This document shows positions 14,646-24,416 of a DNA stretch of 64,000 nucleotides, in pieces. A program made the position numbers and the translations under genes. Under the pieces are notes generated by a model, which worked only from the letters and a program-made list of their open reading frames with translations, made no database searches and was not told the origin of the DNA. Source of the DNA: Kribbella voronezhensis (lineage in GTDB: Bacteria; Actinomycetota; Actinomycetes; Propionibacteriales; Kribbellaceae); assembly GCF_004365175.1 (NCBI RefSeq), contig NZ_SOCE01000001.1, positions 5,215,403 to 5,279,402 of the forward strand, read 5' to 3'. The number at the start of each line of letters is the position of its first letter. Position 1 is the stretch's first letter.

Positions 14646-17600
14646 GTGAAACTGGCCGGTCTGGTCGACACCCTGATCACCGATCCGGTGGTGGCCGAGG
14701 CCGTTCGCGACGCCCGGACCGAAGGCGTCACGACACTCGACCTGAGCGCCCCCGGATCGATCCGCCCTGTCCTGATGGCGGCGCTGGCCGCCCACCAGGG
14801 CGCGGACCGGCCGGTGCTGGCGGTCACCGCCACGTTCCGCGAGGCCGAAGAGCTCACCGAGGCACTCCAGTGCATGGTCGAGCCCGGCTCCGTCGCGTAC
14901 TACCCGGCCTGGGAGACCTTGCCGCACGAGCGGTTGTCGCCCCGATCGGACACGGTCGGCCGGCGCCTCGCCGTACTGCGCAGGCTCGCGCACCCGGATC
15001 CTTCGGACGAGACGACCGGGCCGATCAAGATCCTGGTCGCTCCCGTGCGATCCGTGCTCCAGCCGCAGGTCGCCGGGCTCGCGGATCTTCGCCCGGTCCA
15101 GCTGCACGTCGGTGACTCGGTCGATCTCGAGGACGTCGTCGAGCGACTGTCCGCCGCGGCGTACAACCGGGTCGACCTGGTCGAGCGGCGCGGCGAGTTC
15201 GCCGTCCGCGGCGGCATCATCGACGTCTTCCCGCCCACCGAGGAGCACCCGCTGCGGGTCGACTTCTTCGGCGACGACGTGGAAGAGATCCGGTACTTCG
15301 CGGTCGCCGACCAGCGGTCGCTCGAGATCGCCCAGCACGGTCTCTGGGCGCCGCCGTGCCGCGAGCTGCTCCTGACCGACGAGGTCCGCTCGCGCGCCGC
15401 AGTACTGGCCAAAGAACACCCTGAGCTGTCCGAGTTGTTCGAGAAGCTCGCCGAAGGGCATGCCGTCGAGGGGATGGAGTCGCTCGCGCCCGTCCTCGTC
15501 GACGAGATGGAGTTGCTGGTCGACCTGATGCCGGAAGGCACCCATGTCGTGGTCAGCGACCCCGAGCGGGTCCGGGCCCGGGCGCACGACCTGGTCGCGA
15601 CCAGCCAGGAGTTCCTGGAGGCGTCCTGGGCGGCCGCTGCCGGCGGTGGCGAGGCGCCGATCGACCTGGGCGCGGCGGCGTACATGTCGCTGGCGGATGT
15701 CCGCTCGCACGCCCTGAGCAAGGGCCTGGCGTGGTGGAGCATGTCGCCGTTCGCGGCGGCGCCGGACGACTCGCTGTCGTCGGAGCTGCGCGACTCGATG
15801 GGGGAGCGGATCTCCATCGACATCGACACGGACGCCGGTGCGGTCCGCAGCCGCCAGATCGCGGCGCACGAGGTCGACCCGTACCGCGGTGAAACCGCTG
15901 CTGCTGTTGAGGATGTGCGCACCTGGTTGCGTGACGGCTGGCGCGTCGTCTGCGTCACCGAAGGCCACGGCCCGGCCCAGCGGCTGGCCGAGGTGTTCTC
16001 CGAGGCAGAGCTGCCGGCCCGCACCGTCGAGTCGATCGACGGCATGCCCGAGCCCGGCGTCGTACTGATCTCGCAAGGTGCCCTGGACAAGGGATTCATT
16101 GCCGAGGGCATCAAGTTCGCCGTACTGACGGAGAACGACCTGGCCGGCCAGCGGTCGGCGGCCGAAAGGCGTTCGCAGCAACGGATGCCGAGCCGCCGGA
16201 AGAAGGCGGTCGACCCGCTCGAGCTGGCTCCTGGCGACTACGTCGTCCACGAGCAGCACGGCGTCGGCCGGTACGTCGAGATGATGCAGCGGACCGTCGG
16301 CACCGGCGCGCAGAAGGCCACTCGCGAGTACATCGTGATCGAGTTCGCGCCGAGCAAGCGCGGACAACCCGGCGACCGGCTGTACGTGCCGACCGACCAG
16401 CTCGACCAGGTCACCCGGTACGTCGGCGGCGAGCAGCCCTCGCTCGACAAGATGGGCGGCGGCGACTGGGCCAAGCGCAAGGGCCGCGCACGCAAGGCGG
16501 TCCGCCAGATCGCCGGCGAGCTGATCAAGCTGTACGCCGCGCGCCAGGCGACCAAGGGGCACGCGTTCGCCAAGGACACTCCCTGGCAGCGTGAGCTCGA
16601 GGACGCCTTCCCGTTCGTGGAGACGCCGGACCAGTTGGCGACCATCGACGACGTGAAGCGCGACATGGAGCGTGTCACGCCGATGGACCGGATCGTCTGC
16701 GGCGACGTCGGTTACGGCAAGACGGAGATCGCCGTACGGGCGGCCTTCAAGGCGGTGCAGGACGGCAAGCAGGTCGCCGTACTGGTTCCGACCACGTTGC
16801 TCGTGCAGCAGCACTACGCGACGTTCGCCGAGCGGTACGCCGCGTTCCCGGTGAATGTGGCGCCGCTGTCGCGGTTCCAGACCGACAAGGAGGCCAAGGC
16901 CACCATCGACGGTCTGGCCGATGGTTCGGTCGACGTGGTGATCGGGACGCACCGGCTGTTCAGCGGCGAGGTCGCGTTCAAGGATCTCGGGCTGGTCGTG
17001 GTCGACGAGGAGCAGCGGTTCGGCGTCGAGCACAAGGAGCAGCTGAAGCAGTTGCGGACCGCGGTCGACGTACTGACCATGTCCGCGACGCCGATCCCGC
17101 GCACCTTGGAGATGTCGATCACCGGCATCCGGGAGATGTCGACGATCGCGACGCCGCCGGAAGAGCGGCACCCGGTGCTGACCTTCGTCGGCGCCTACGA
17201 AGAGGGCCAGGTGACCGCAGCGATCCGGCGCGAACTGCTCCGCGAGGGTCAGGTCTTCTTCGTCCACAACCGGGTGAACACGATCGAGAAGGCGGCCGCC
17301 CGGATCCGCCAGCTCGTTCCCGAGGCCCGCGTCGCGGTGGCGCACGGTCAGATGCCCGAGCACCAACTGGAGCAGGTCATCCAGGGGTTCTGGGAGAAGC
17401 AGGCCGACGTCATCGTCTGTACGACGATCGTCGAGTCCGGCATCGACATCTCGAACGCGAACACGCTGATCGTCGAGCGCTCCGACCTGCTCGGACTCTC
17501 CCAGCTGCACCAGCTCCGCGGCCGGGTCGGCCGCGGGCGCGAGCGGGCGTACGCGTACTTCTTCTTCCCGGCCGAGAAGCCGCTCACCGAGACCGCGCAC

Positions 17601-18281
17601 GACCGGCTCGCCACCATCGCCCAGCACGCCGACCTCGGCGCCGGCATGCAGGTCGCGATGAAGGACCTGGAGATCCGCGGCGCCGGGAACCTGCTCGGCG
17701 GCGAACAGTCCGGCCACATCGCCGACGTCGGGTTCGACCTGTACGTCCGGCTGGTCGGCGAGGCGGTCGCGGAGTACCGGGGTGACAGCTCCGACGACGA
17801 GACCGCGGCCGAGGTCAAGATCGAGCTGCCGATCGACGCCCACCTGCCGCACGACTACGTGCCGTCGCAGCGGCTGCGGCTGGAGATGTACCAGCGGCTG
17901 GCCGCAGTACGGGACGCCGACGGGATCGCCGAGCTGGTCGAGGAACTGCACGACCGGTACGGCGACATCCCGCAGCCCGTGCTGAACCTGATCGAGGTGG
18001 CGAAGTTCCGCAACCACGCCCGTACGGCGGGGCTGCAGGACGTGACGCTGCAGGGCAATCTGATCCGGTTCGGACCGGTCGACCTGCCCGATTCGAAGGT
18101 GCTGCGGCTGAACAGGCTGTACCCGAAGAGTCTGGTCAAGCCGCAACTGCGTACGATCCTGGTGCCACGACCTGCCACCCGGCCGGTCGCCGGTCAGCCG
18201 CTCCGCGACCAGGAGCTGCTGCAGTGGTGCACACGACTGATCGACGATGTGATCGCCGAGCCCGTGGGGGCACCGGCCTGA
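14646..18281 (+). CDS. mfd: Transcription-repair coupling factor
   Basis: 1211-residue DNA translocase that removes stalled RNA polymerase at lesions and recruits UvrA. Domains in order: UvrB-like N-terminal region (about 1-350, with PAWETLPHERLSP), CarD-like RNA-polymerase-interacting domain (about 520-610, LAPGDYVVHEQHGVGRY), superfamily 2 helicase (Walker A GDVGYGKTEIA, VVDEEQRFG, TMSATPIPRTL, C-terminal helicase QLRGRVGRGRERAYAYFF), then the TRCF C-terminal UvrA-binding module. Full length and intact. GTG start at 14646, 13 bases after pth. The long opposite-strand open frame over it is a GC-bias shadow. Confidence 0.98.
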   Translation: MKLAGLVDTLITDPVVAEAVRDARTEGVTTLDLSAPGSIRPVLMAALAAHQGADRPVLAVTATFREAEELTEALQCMVEPGSVAYYPAWETLPHERLSPRSDTVGRRLAVLRRLAHPDPSDETTGPIKILVAPVRSVLQPQVAGLADLRPVQLHVGDSVDLEDVVERLSAAAYNRVDLVERRGEFAVRGGIIDVFPPTEEHPLRVDFFGDDVEEIRYFAVADQRSLEIAQHGLWAPPCRELLLTDEVRSRAAVLAKEHPELSELFEKLAEGHAVEGMESLAPVLVDEMELLVDLMPEGTHVVVSDPERVRARAHDLVATSQEFLEASWAAAAGGGEAPIDLGAAAYMSLADVRSHALSKGLAWWSMSPFAAAPDDSLSSELRDSMGERISIDIDTDAGAVRSRQIAAHEVDPYRGETAAAVEDVRTWLRDGWRVVCVTEGHGPAQRLAEVFSEAELPARTVESIDGMPEPGVVLISQGALDKGFIAEGIKFAVLTENDLAGQRSAAERRSQQRMPSRRKKAVDPLELAPGDYVVHEQHGVGRYVEMMQRTVGTGAQKATREYIVIEFAPSKRGQPGDRLYVPTDQLDQVTRYVGGEQPSLDKMGGGDWAKRKGRARKAVRQIAGELIKLYAARQATKGHAFAKDTPWQRELEDAFPFVETPDQLATIDDVKRDMERVTPMDRIVCGDVGYGKTEIAVRAAFKAVQDGKQVAVLVPTTLLVQQHYATFAERYAAFPVNVAPLSRFQTDKEAKATIDGLADGSVDVVIGTHRLFSGEVAFKDLGLVVVDEEQRFGVEHKEQLKQLRTAVDVLTMSATPIPRTLEMSITGIREMSTIATPPEERHPVLTFVGAYEEGQVTAAIRRELLREGQVFFVHNRVNTIEKAAARIRQLVPEARVAVAHGQMPEHQLEQVIQGFWEKQADVIVCTTIVESGIDISNANTLIVERSDLLGLSQLHQLRGRVGRGRERAYAYFFFPAEKPLTETAHDRLATIAQHADLGAGMQVAMKDLEIRGAGNLLGGEQSGHIADVGFDLYVRLVGEAVAEYRGDSSDDETAAEVKIELPIDAHLPHDYVPSQRLRLEMYQRLAAVRDADGIAELVEELHDRYGDIPQPVLNLIEVAKFRNHARTAGLQDVTLQGNLIRFGPVDLPDSKVLRLNRLYPKSLVKPQLRTILVPRPATRPVAGQPLRDQELLQWCTRLIDDVIAEPVGAPA

Positions 18282-18306
18282 TGAGTTCCAGCTGGAGGAG
18301 AGTCCG

Positions 18307-18981
18307 TTGAGCAGAAATCTCGTCAAGGTGACGGGCGCGCTGGCTTCGGTGGTGCTGCTGCTGAGCGGTTGTGCCGCGGGTACCCACCCGGGCGCGGCGG
18401 CCAAGGTGGGCAAGACCGAGATCTCGGTGACCGATGTCGACGAGACCTCGCGTGCGGTCACCACCGCGCTCGGCCAGCCCTACTCCGCCGGTGCGGCGCT
18501 GAGTGTCCTCGTGAACAGCGCGCTGGTGAACCAGATCGCCGAGCAGCGCTCGGTGACGATCACCGACGCCGAGGTCGCCGACGCGATGAAGTTGCTGCCG
18601 CCGGAAGGCACCTACGACCACTTCGCGAAGGACCCGAAGGCGAACTCGTTCCTGCGTGAGCTGGCCGAGTCGGTGATCGGCATCATCAAGCTCGGCGGCG
18701 GCACCGGCGTCAAGGACCCGAAGGTGCAGGAGGCCCAGCAGGCCGGCCAGGGCGTCGTCAAGGACGCCGCGAAGAACATCAAGGTCGACATCGCTCCGCG
18801 CTTCGGCAAGTGGACCGACGGTGCCCTCGACGGCCAGGTCTCTGGTTCGCTCTCGACGCTGTCGAAGGAAACCAAGGCCGGCCAGCCCACCCCGCCGAAC
18901 CAGCAGCAGCCGCAACAGGACCCGAACGCGGATCCCAACGCGGACCCGAACGCCGATCCGAACCAGCAGCCGCAGGGCTGA
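18307..18981 (+). CDS. Lipoprotein with SurA-like N-terminal chaperone domain
   Basis: 224 residues with a lipoprotein signal peptide: basic start SRNLVK, hydrophobic core and lipobox LLSGC with the acylated cysteine at about residue 22. The following 130 residues resemble the SurA/peptidyl-prolyl isomerase N-terminal helical domain (VGKTEISVTDVDE, VNSALVNQIAEQRSVTITDAEVADAM), but no PpiC domain follows. The C-terminus is a repeat of DPNA units and glutamine-proline. TTG start at 18307 with GGAGGAG just upstream. Its place between mfd and mazG is conserved in actinobacteria. Likely an envelope folding factor. Confidence 0.88.
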   Translation: MSRNLVKVTGALASVVLLLSGCAAGTHPGAAAKVGKTEISVTDVDETSRAVTTALGQPYSAGAALSVLVNSALVNQIAEQRSVTITDAEVADAMKLLPPEGTYDHFAKDPKANSFLRELAESVIGIIKLGGGTGVKDPKVQEAQQAGQGVVKDAAKNIKVDIAPRFGKWTDGALDGQVSGSLSTLSKETKAGQPTPPNQQQPQQDPNADPNADPNADPNQQPQG

Positions 18982-18991
18982 CCGCTTCCTC

Positions 18992-20050
18992 GTGACCGGC
19001 TCCATCAAGGTCGTCCTCACCAGCCCTCGGGTGGCGCCCGGCCTCCTCACCCGGGCGGCCTGGAAGGCTTTCGAAGACGCCGACGCCCTCGGCGCGGCCA
19101 CGGGCCCGGCCGTCTCCGCCGCGGGCCCGGCCGTCTCCGAGGCGGCCGGGGGCAGCTTCGGGGATGGCTTTGGCGACTCCGGTAAGCCGGAACGGCCTGA
19201 TGTGCAGGCGTTGGTCGGCTCCGGTCTCGTCGTGCAACTGGTGGCCGGCGAACCCAACGACCACTGGAGCTGGCTGACCACGGCGGCGGCCAGCGGCAAG
19301 CGGGTCGCCTGGCTGGTCGGCGACGATGGCGAACCGGGCCTGCTCCGGCTGATCGCCGACTCGCTGCACCGATCCGCCGAGGGCGGTGACGCGCAACCGG
19401 AGTACGAGGTGGAGATCGTCCACGGCTCGTACGACGTACCGGGCGCGCGCCTGATCGACCTCGTCCGCGTGATGGACCGCCTGCGCCGCAACTGCCCGTG
19501 GGACATGGAGCAGACGCACGAGAGCCTCGCGAAGTACCTGCTCGAGGAAACCTACGAAACCCTCGAGGCGATCGACTCCGGCGACTACGAGCACCTCCGA
19601 GAAGAACTGGGCGATCTGTTGCTGCAGGTCGTCTTCCACTCCCGCGTCGCCGAGGACTCACCCGACGAGGCCTTCTCCATCGACGACGTCGCCGCCGGCA
19701 TCGTCGAAAAACTCATCCGCCGCCACCCGCACGTCTTCGCCGACACCCACGCCGCCGACGCAGCCGCCGTCGAAGCCAACTGGGAAACCATCAAGGCCGC
19801 CGAAAAACAACGCACCTCAGTCCTCGAAGGCATCCCCCTGGCCCTGCCTGCCCTGGCCCTGGCCGACAAGGTCCTCGGCCGCTCGGCAAAGATCCACCCC
19901 TACGAGCCTCCAGCCGCCCCCGACCTGGGCGACAAGCTCCTCGCACTCGTCCAAGAGGCCCGAGACGCCGGCATCGACGCAGAACAAGCCCTCCGCCAGG
20001 CCACCACCCGCCTGGCCACCCAAATCCAAACCACCGAATCCGCCGGCTGA
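18992..20050 (+). CDS. mazG: Nucleoside triphosphate pyrophosphohydrolase, MazG
   Basis: Hydrolyses aberrant NTPs to NMP and pyrophosphate. 352 residues from GTG 18992. The N-terminal part (about 1-160) is an actinobacterial extension containing an Ala/Gly-rich insert with a duplicated AGPAVS element near residue 35. The MazG domain follows: RLRRNCPWDMEQTHESL, then KYLLEETYETLEAI and the metal-binding EELGDLLLQVVFH (ExxED-like), ending with VEANWETIKAAEK. The alternative long frame from 18821 overlaps the preceding gene and is not used. It is followed by eno. Confidence 0.93.
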   Translation: MTGSIKVVLTSPRVAPGLLTRAAWKAFEDADALGAATGPAVSAAGPAVSEAAGGSFGDGFGDSGKPERPDVQALVGSGLVVQLVAGEPNDHWSWLTTAAASGKRVAWLVGDDGEPGLLRLIADSLHRSAEGGDAQPEYEVEIVHGSYDVPGARLIDLVRVMDRLRRNCPWDMEQTHESLAKYLLEETYETLEAIDSGDYEHLREELGDLLLQVVFHSRVAEDSPDEAFSIDDVAAGIVEKLIRRHPHVFADTHAADAAAVEANWETIKAAEKQRTSVLEGIPLALPALALADKVLGRSAKIHPYEPPAAPDLGDKLLALVQEARDAGIDAEQALRQATTRLATQIQTTESAG

Positions 20051-20191
20051 CCCGCTCGGACGTGTGCTGGTCGGCAGGTTCTTTCCCGCCGGCGCCTGGT
20101 TGCGTTGTGGAAAAGGCGGACGCGGTCCACTGGGGTGGGTGGTCTGGCGGTTAGGCTCGGGGTGACATCAGGTGTGAACAGAGGAGTAGAT

Positions 20192-21472
20192 GTGGCCACC
20201 ATCGAGGCCGTCGGCGCTCGCGAGATTCTTGACTCGCGCGGCAACCCCACTGTCGAGGTCGAGGTTCTGCTCGACGACGACACCGTAGCCCGGGCGGCTG
20301 TGCCCTCGGGCGCTTCCACCGGCCAGTTCGAGGCCGTCGAGTTGCGGGACGGGGACAAGTCCCGCTACGGCGGCAAGGGTGTCCAGAAGGCCGTCACGGC
20401 CATTCTGGAGGACATCGACAAGGAGATCGTCGGGTACGACGTCCACGAGCAGCGGCTGATCGACCAGGCCATGCTCGACCTGGACGGCACCCCGAACAAG
20501 TCCAAGCTGGGTGCGAACGCCATCCTCGGCGTCAGCCTCGCGGTGGCGAAGGCGGCCGCGGAGAGCGCCGGCCTGGACCTCTACCGCTACGTCGGCGGCC
20601 CGAACGCGCACGTGCTCCCGGTGCCGATGATGAACATCCTCAACGGCGGCGCGCACGCGGACAGCAACGTCGACGTGCAGGAGTTCATGATCGCCCCGAT
20701 CGGCGCCGCGACGTACGCCGATGCGCTGATGCAGGGCGCCGGCGTGTACCACGCGCTGAAGGCGGTGCTGAAGGAGCGCGGGCTGTCCACCGGCCTCGGT
20801 GACGAGGGCGGTTTCGCCCCGAACCTGCCGAGCAACCGCGACGCGCTCGACCTGATCCTGGTCGCGATCGAGAAGGCCGGTCTGCAGCCGGGCAAGGACA
20901 TCGCGCTGGCCATGGACGTGGCCGCGAGCGAGTTCCACACCGACGGCGTGTACGCCTTCGAGGGCGGCAAGAAGTCGTCCGACGAGATGATCGCGTACTA
21001 CGCGGACCTGGTCGCCTCCTACCCGATCGTCTCGATCGAGGACCCGCTGAACGAGGAGGACTGGGAAGGCTGGAAGAACATCACCAGCCAGCTCGGCGAC
21101 AAGATCCAGCTGGTCGGCGATGACCTGTTCGTCACCCAGGTCGAGCGCCTGCAGCGCGGGATCAACGAGAAGTCGGCGAACAGCCTGCTGGTCAAGGTGA
21201 ACCAGATCGGTTCGCTGACCGAGACGCTGGACGCCGTCGACCTGGCCCACCGCAACGGCTTCACCTGCATGATGAGCCACCGCTCCGGTGAGACCGAGGA
21301 CACCACCATCGCCGACCTCGCGGTCGCGACGAACTGCGGCCAGATCAAGTCCGGCGCCCCGGCCCGGTCGGACCGTACGGCGAAGTACAACCAGCTGCTC
21401 CGGATCGAGGAGGAGCTCGACGACGCGGCCCGGTACGCCGGTCGCTCGGCCTTCCCGCGCTTCAAGGGCTGA
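20192..21472 (+). CDS. eno: Enolase
   Basis: Converts 2-phosphoglycerate to phosphoenolpyruvate in glycolysis. 426 residues, standard length. Motifs: AREILDSRGNPTVEVEV at the N-terminus, VPSGASTGQFEAVELRD, GDEGGFAPN, SIEDPLNEEDWEGW with metal ligands, GDDLFVTQ and the signature LLVKVNQIGSLTETLDAV, followed by MSHRSGETED. GTG at 20192 is used because GAGGAG lies 6-11 bases upstream; the overlapping ATG at 20190 is out of frame. The eno, division protein, DUF501, ppx order is typical of actinobacteria. Confidence 0.98.
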   Translation: MATIEAVGAREILDSRGNPTVEVEVLLDDDTVARAAVPSGASTGQFEAVELRDGDKSRYGGKGVQKAVTAILEDIDKEIVGYDVHEQRLIDQAMLDLDGTPNKSKLGANAILGVSLAVAKAAAESAGLDLYRYVGGPNAHVLPVPMMNILNGGAHADSNVDVQEFMIAPIGAATYADALMQGAGVYHALKAVLKERGLSTGLGDEGGFAPNLPSNRDALDLILVAIEKAGLQPGKDIALAMDVAASEFHTDGVYAFEGGKKSSDEMIAYYADLVASYPIVSIEDPLNEEDWEGWKNITSQLGDKIQLVGDDLFVTQVERLQRGINEKSANSLLVKVNQIGSLTETLDAVDLAHRNGFTCMMSHRSGETEDTTIADLAVATNCGQIKSGAPARSDRTAKYNQLLRIEEELDDAARYAGRSAFPRFKG

Positions 21473-21490
21473 TCGAGCTAAGGTTCTTGG

Positions 21491-22093
21491 ATGTCCTCCC
21501 GCCGGGATCCAGGTGCACGGCCAGGCTCGCGACCAGCGAGTCGCAGCCAGTCGCGCCCACCTGCCCGCCGGGACGGCAACCAGCCCAAGCGCCGTACGAC
21601 GGGAACCCCGGCCGGCCCGGTCCGGACCCGGGGTTCCCGCAACCTCACCGGCCGGGCGGCCGTGGTGCTGCTCGTGCTCGGTGCGCTGGTCGTGTCGTAC
21701 GCGCAGAGCCTGCGGGTGTGGTTCGACCAGCACCAGCAGATCAGCGCGCTGCAGCAGGAGATCCAGGACCGGGAGAAGCGGGTCAACCAGCTGGACGACG
21801 AGATCGCCCGCTGGAACGACGACGCGTACGTCCGGGCCCAGGCCAGGCAGCGGCTCGGCTGGGTGATGCCGGGTGAGGTCGGCTACCGGGTGATCGGTGC
21901 CGACGGGAAGCCGGTCGGCGCGCCGCCCGAGCCGGCCGGTCCGGTCGATCCGGCCGCCGACAAGCAGGTCCCGACCTGGTACACGAAGCTCTGGGGCAGC
22001 GTGCAGGGTGCCGGCAAGCCCGCCCAGCAGGTCGCGCCGACGCCGTCGAAGCCCACCCCGAAACCCATCCTGACCCCCAAGGCCAATCGGTGA
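21491..22093 (+). CDS. Septum formation initiator protein (DivIC/FtsB family)
   Basis: 200-residue bitopic division protein. The N-terminal 50 residues are Arg/Pro-rich and cytoplasmic. A membrane helix (about 54-74, AAVVLLVLGALVVSYAQSL) is followed by the coiled coil (QHQQISALQQEIQDREKRVNQLDDEI) and the conserved ARQRLGWVMPGEVGYRVI. The tail is Pro/Lys-rich. It sits 18 bases after eno and overlaps the next gene by 4 bases (GTGA), consistent with an operon. It should belong to the divisome complex with FtsQ and FtsL. Confidence 0.93.
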   Translation: MSSRRDPGARPGSRPASRSQSRPPARRDGNQPKRRTTGTPAGPVRTRGSRNLTGRAAVVLLVLGALVVSYAQSLRVWFDQHQQISALQQEIQDREKRVNQLDDEIARWNDDAYVRAQARQRLGWVMPGEVGYRVIGADGKPVGAPPEPAGPVDPAADKQVPTWYTKLWGSVQGAGKPAQQVAPTPSKPTPKPILTPKANR

Positions 22094-22707
22094 CCGAAGA
22101 ACGTGTCAGTGCGGCCGATCAGGCCGCGGTCAGTGCCCAGCTCGGGCGGACCGCCCGCGGCATCCGGTCGATCGCGCATCGGTGCTCCTGCGGGCTGCCG
22201 GATGTCGTCGAGACCGAGCCGAGGCTGGCCGACGGTACGCCGTTCCCGACCACCTTCTACATCACGTGTCCCCGCCTCGCGTCCGCCATCGGCACGCTCG
22301 AAGCGGGCGGGATGATGAAGGAGATGACCGAGCGCCTCGGCACCGACGAGGAGCTCGCGAAGGCTTATCAGGCGGCCCACGAGTCGTACCTCGCGCACCG
22401 CGAGTCGATCGAGCACGTCACCGAGATCGACGGCATCACCGCCGGCGGCATGCCGACCCGGGTGAAGTGCCTGCACGTGCTGGTAGGCCACTCACTGGCG
22501 GTCGGCCCAGGCGTGAACCCGCTCGGCGACGAGGCACTTGAAGCGCTGTCCGACTGGGGGCGACGCGGACCCTGTGTCTCGCCCACCGATCCCGAGGCGG
22601 AGCGCGAGCCCACGACGGAGGGCCAGCCCGAAGCCGAGCGTGAGGCCGGGGTAGTGGCGGAGCATCCGAGCGGTGCGGCGGGAGTTGTCAGCGGGCTCGA
22701 TGGGTGA
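22090..22707 (+). CDS. DUF501 domain protein
   Basis: 205 residues. The DUF501 core has the cysteine-rich CSCGLPDVVET, PTTFYITCPRL and GGMPTRVKCLHVLVGHSLA, which suggest a metal site formed by Cys and His. The C-terminal 50 residues are acidic, repetitive and poorly conserved. GTG start overlaps the division gene stop by 4 bases. Function unknown, but its position between the DivIC-like gene and ppx is strongly conserved in actinobacteria. Confidence 0.92.
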   Translation: MTEERVSAADQAAVSAQLGRTARGIRSIAHRCSCGLPDVVETEPRLADGTPFPTTFYITCPRLASAIGTLEAGGMMKEMTERLGTDEELAKAYQAAHESYLAHRESIEHVTEIDGITAGGMPTRVKCLHVLVGHSLAVGPGVNPLGDEALEALSDWGRRGPCVSPTDPEAEREPTTEGQPEAEREAGVVAEHPSGAAGVVSGLDG

Positions 22708-23641
22708 GCCGTTGCGGGTCGCGGCAGTCGACTGTGGGACGAACTCGATCCGGTTGCTGATCGCGGACTTCGCCGACGGCAAGCTGACCGAGGTCGATCG
22801 GCAGATGCGAATCGTCCGGCTCGGCCAGGGGGTCGACTCGACCGGGGCCTTCGCGCCGGAAGCTTTGGAGCGGACCTTCGCCGCAGCCTCGGAGTACGCG
22901 GCAGTGATCCAGAGTACGAACGCCGCCCGGGTCCGGTTCGTCGCCACCTCGGCCGCCCGCGACGTGAGCAACCGGGACGAGTTCTTCGCCGGGATCAAGG
23001 CGCGCCTCGGCGTCGAGCCCGAAATCATCTCCGGCGACGAGGAAGCCGAACTGAGCTTCACCGGCGCGACCGGGGGACTGGCGGACATTGACGTACCGGG
23101 GCCTTATCTGGTCGCCGACATCGGCGGCGGATCGACCGAACTCGTGCTGGGCGACGCGTCCGGCGTGATCGCGGCGGAGTCGCTCGACATGGGGTCGGTG
23201 CGGATGACCGAGCGGCACCTCGCTTCGGATCCGGCCTCGATCGAGGAGATGGCCGCGGCGACCAGAGACGTCGACGCGCTGCTCGAATCCACTTCGGTGC
23301 CGCTGTCCCAGGCGCGCAGTCTGGTGGGAGTCGCCGGCACCGTCACCACCGTGGCAGCCGTCGCGCTGCAGTTGACCGAGTACGACCCTGACAAGATCCA
23401 TCACGCGAGGATCCCGGCGCCGCTGTTGCTCGACACGACGTCCTGGTTGATGGGATCGACGCGGGCGGCGCGTTCCGCAGTACCGGCCATTCACCCTGGT
23501 CGCGTGGACGTCATCGGAGCCGGAGCGCTCATCCTGCAACGACTCCACGACCGACTGGCCGACAATCTCGTGTACGACGAGTTGCTGGTCTCCGAACACG
23601 ACATCCTGGACGGCGTCGCGCTAGCTCTTGCGGGCGAGTAG
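22700..23641 (+). CDS. ppx: Ppx/GppA-family phosphatase (exopolyphosphatase type)
   Basis: ASKHA-fold hydrolase acting on polyphosphate or pppGpp. 313 residues from ATG 22700, a short single-module form common in actinobacteria. Motifs: AAVDCGTNSIRLLIADF (phosphate 1 loop), ATSAARDVSNRDEF, ISGDEEAELSFTGAT and VADIGGGSTELVLG (phosphate 2). ATG 22700 overlaps DUF501 by 8 bases; GTG 22673 is a less likely alternative. Its 3' end overlaps the convergent methyltransferase gene by 21 bases. Exopolyphosphatase is the more likely activity, given the neighbours and length. Confidence 0.93.
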   Translation: MGEPLRVAAVDCGTNSIRLLIADFADGKLTEVDRQMRIVRLGQGVDSTGAFAPEALERTFAAASEYAAVIQSTNAARVRFVATSAARDVSNRDEFFAGIKARLGVEPEIISGDEEAELSFTGATGGLADIDVPGPYLVADIGGGSTELVLGDASGVIAAESLDMGSVRMTERHLASDPASIEEMAAATRDVDALLESTSVPLSQARSLVGVAGTVTTVAAVALQLTEYDPDKIHHARIPAPLLLDTTSWLMGSTRAARSAVPAIHPGRVDVIGAGALILQRLHDRLADNLVYDELLVSEHDILDGVALALAGE

Positions 23642-24385
23642 GGCGAAGCTGTTCGGCAGGCGACCGCGCCAGGCGGCCGCGTCGTGGCCGTCCGCGGGAC
23701 GCCAGAACGGCTCGGCGTGCTCCTCCAGTACGGCGAAGCTCAAGCCTGCTCGGACGATCGCGGTGACGATCTCACCTAGCGACCACTGCCACTCCTGAGC
23801 TCCGTTGGCCGGGAAGCTGTCGTTGATGTGCGACGTCGCGAAATAGCTGCGGTCCGGGCGGATTCTCGGCTCGTCCTCGTCCCAGCTCCACAGCGGTACA
23901 GCGGGATGCGCTTCGTAGACATACAGCAGTCCGCCGGGCTTCAGGAGACGTGCGACCTCGTCGGCCCACGCCTGGAGGTCGCGCATCCAGATCAGCGCGC
24001 CCTTGCCCGTGTACACCAGGTCCGCGGCGTGTTCGGCGAGTGGAGTCGTCGGGACCTCGGCGACGACGTACTGCACGTCCACGCCCAGCTCCCGTGCCCT
24101 GCGCTGAGCCGCGCCGGCCGCGGTCGTGCTGTAGTCGACACCGATCACCTTCCGCGCGCCCTTCGCGATCAGGTCGACGTCGTCGAGGCCGTGCCCGCTC
24201 TGCAGGTGCACGACCGTCGGCGCCTCCGCGAGGACGGGCTCGAGCAATGCGAGCTCCCAGGGCCGCAGCGAGTCGTGTCGGGCGGCCTCGGCGAGCAGGT
24301 CGTCGTACTCGTTCACATGCTTCTGCGACGCCGTCTCCCACGCCACCCGGTTGGCTGCCACCTCAGCGTCCATGGGCTCGATCAT
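23621..24385 (-). CDS. SAM-dependent methyltransferase (class I)
   Basis: 254 residues. The Rossmann core starts TVVHLQSGHGLDDVDLIAKG, where the usual ExGxGxG loop is replaced by HLQSGHGLDD as in a subgroup of actinobacterial methyltransferases. It continues with VIGVDYSTTAAGAAQ (acidic residue for the SAM ribose) and DLVYTGKGALIWMRDL. The C-terminal half has PFWRPADGHDAAAW and LPNSFALLARK. Substrate unknown. Convergent with ppx and overlapping it by 21 bases. ATG 24385 (or the second Met five codons in). Confidence 0.85.
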   Translation of the reverse strand: MIEPMDAEVAANRVAWETASQKHVNEYDDLLAEAARHDSLRPWELALLEPVLAEAPTVVHLQSGHGLDDVDLIAKGARKVIGVDYSTTAAGAAQRRARELGVDVQYVVAEVPTTPLAEHAADLVYTGKGALIWMRDLQAWADEVARLLKPGGLLYVYEAHPAVPLWSWDEDEPRIRPDRSYFATSHINDSFPANGAQEWQWSLGEIVTAIVRAGLSFAVLEEHAEPFWRPADGHDAAAWRGRLPNSFALLARKS

Positions 24386-24416
24386 GTCGTTGCCGGTGAC
24401 CTGCCGCTACTGAGTT

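Noticed and set aside
14607..18464. 1285-residue protein opposite mfd
   Set aside because: It is the antisense shadow of mfd and has Arg/Leu/Gln-rich low-information sequence. The mfd frame contains all expected motifs.
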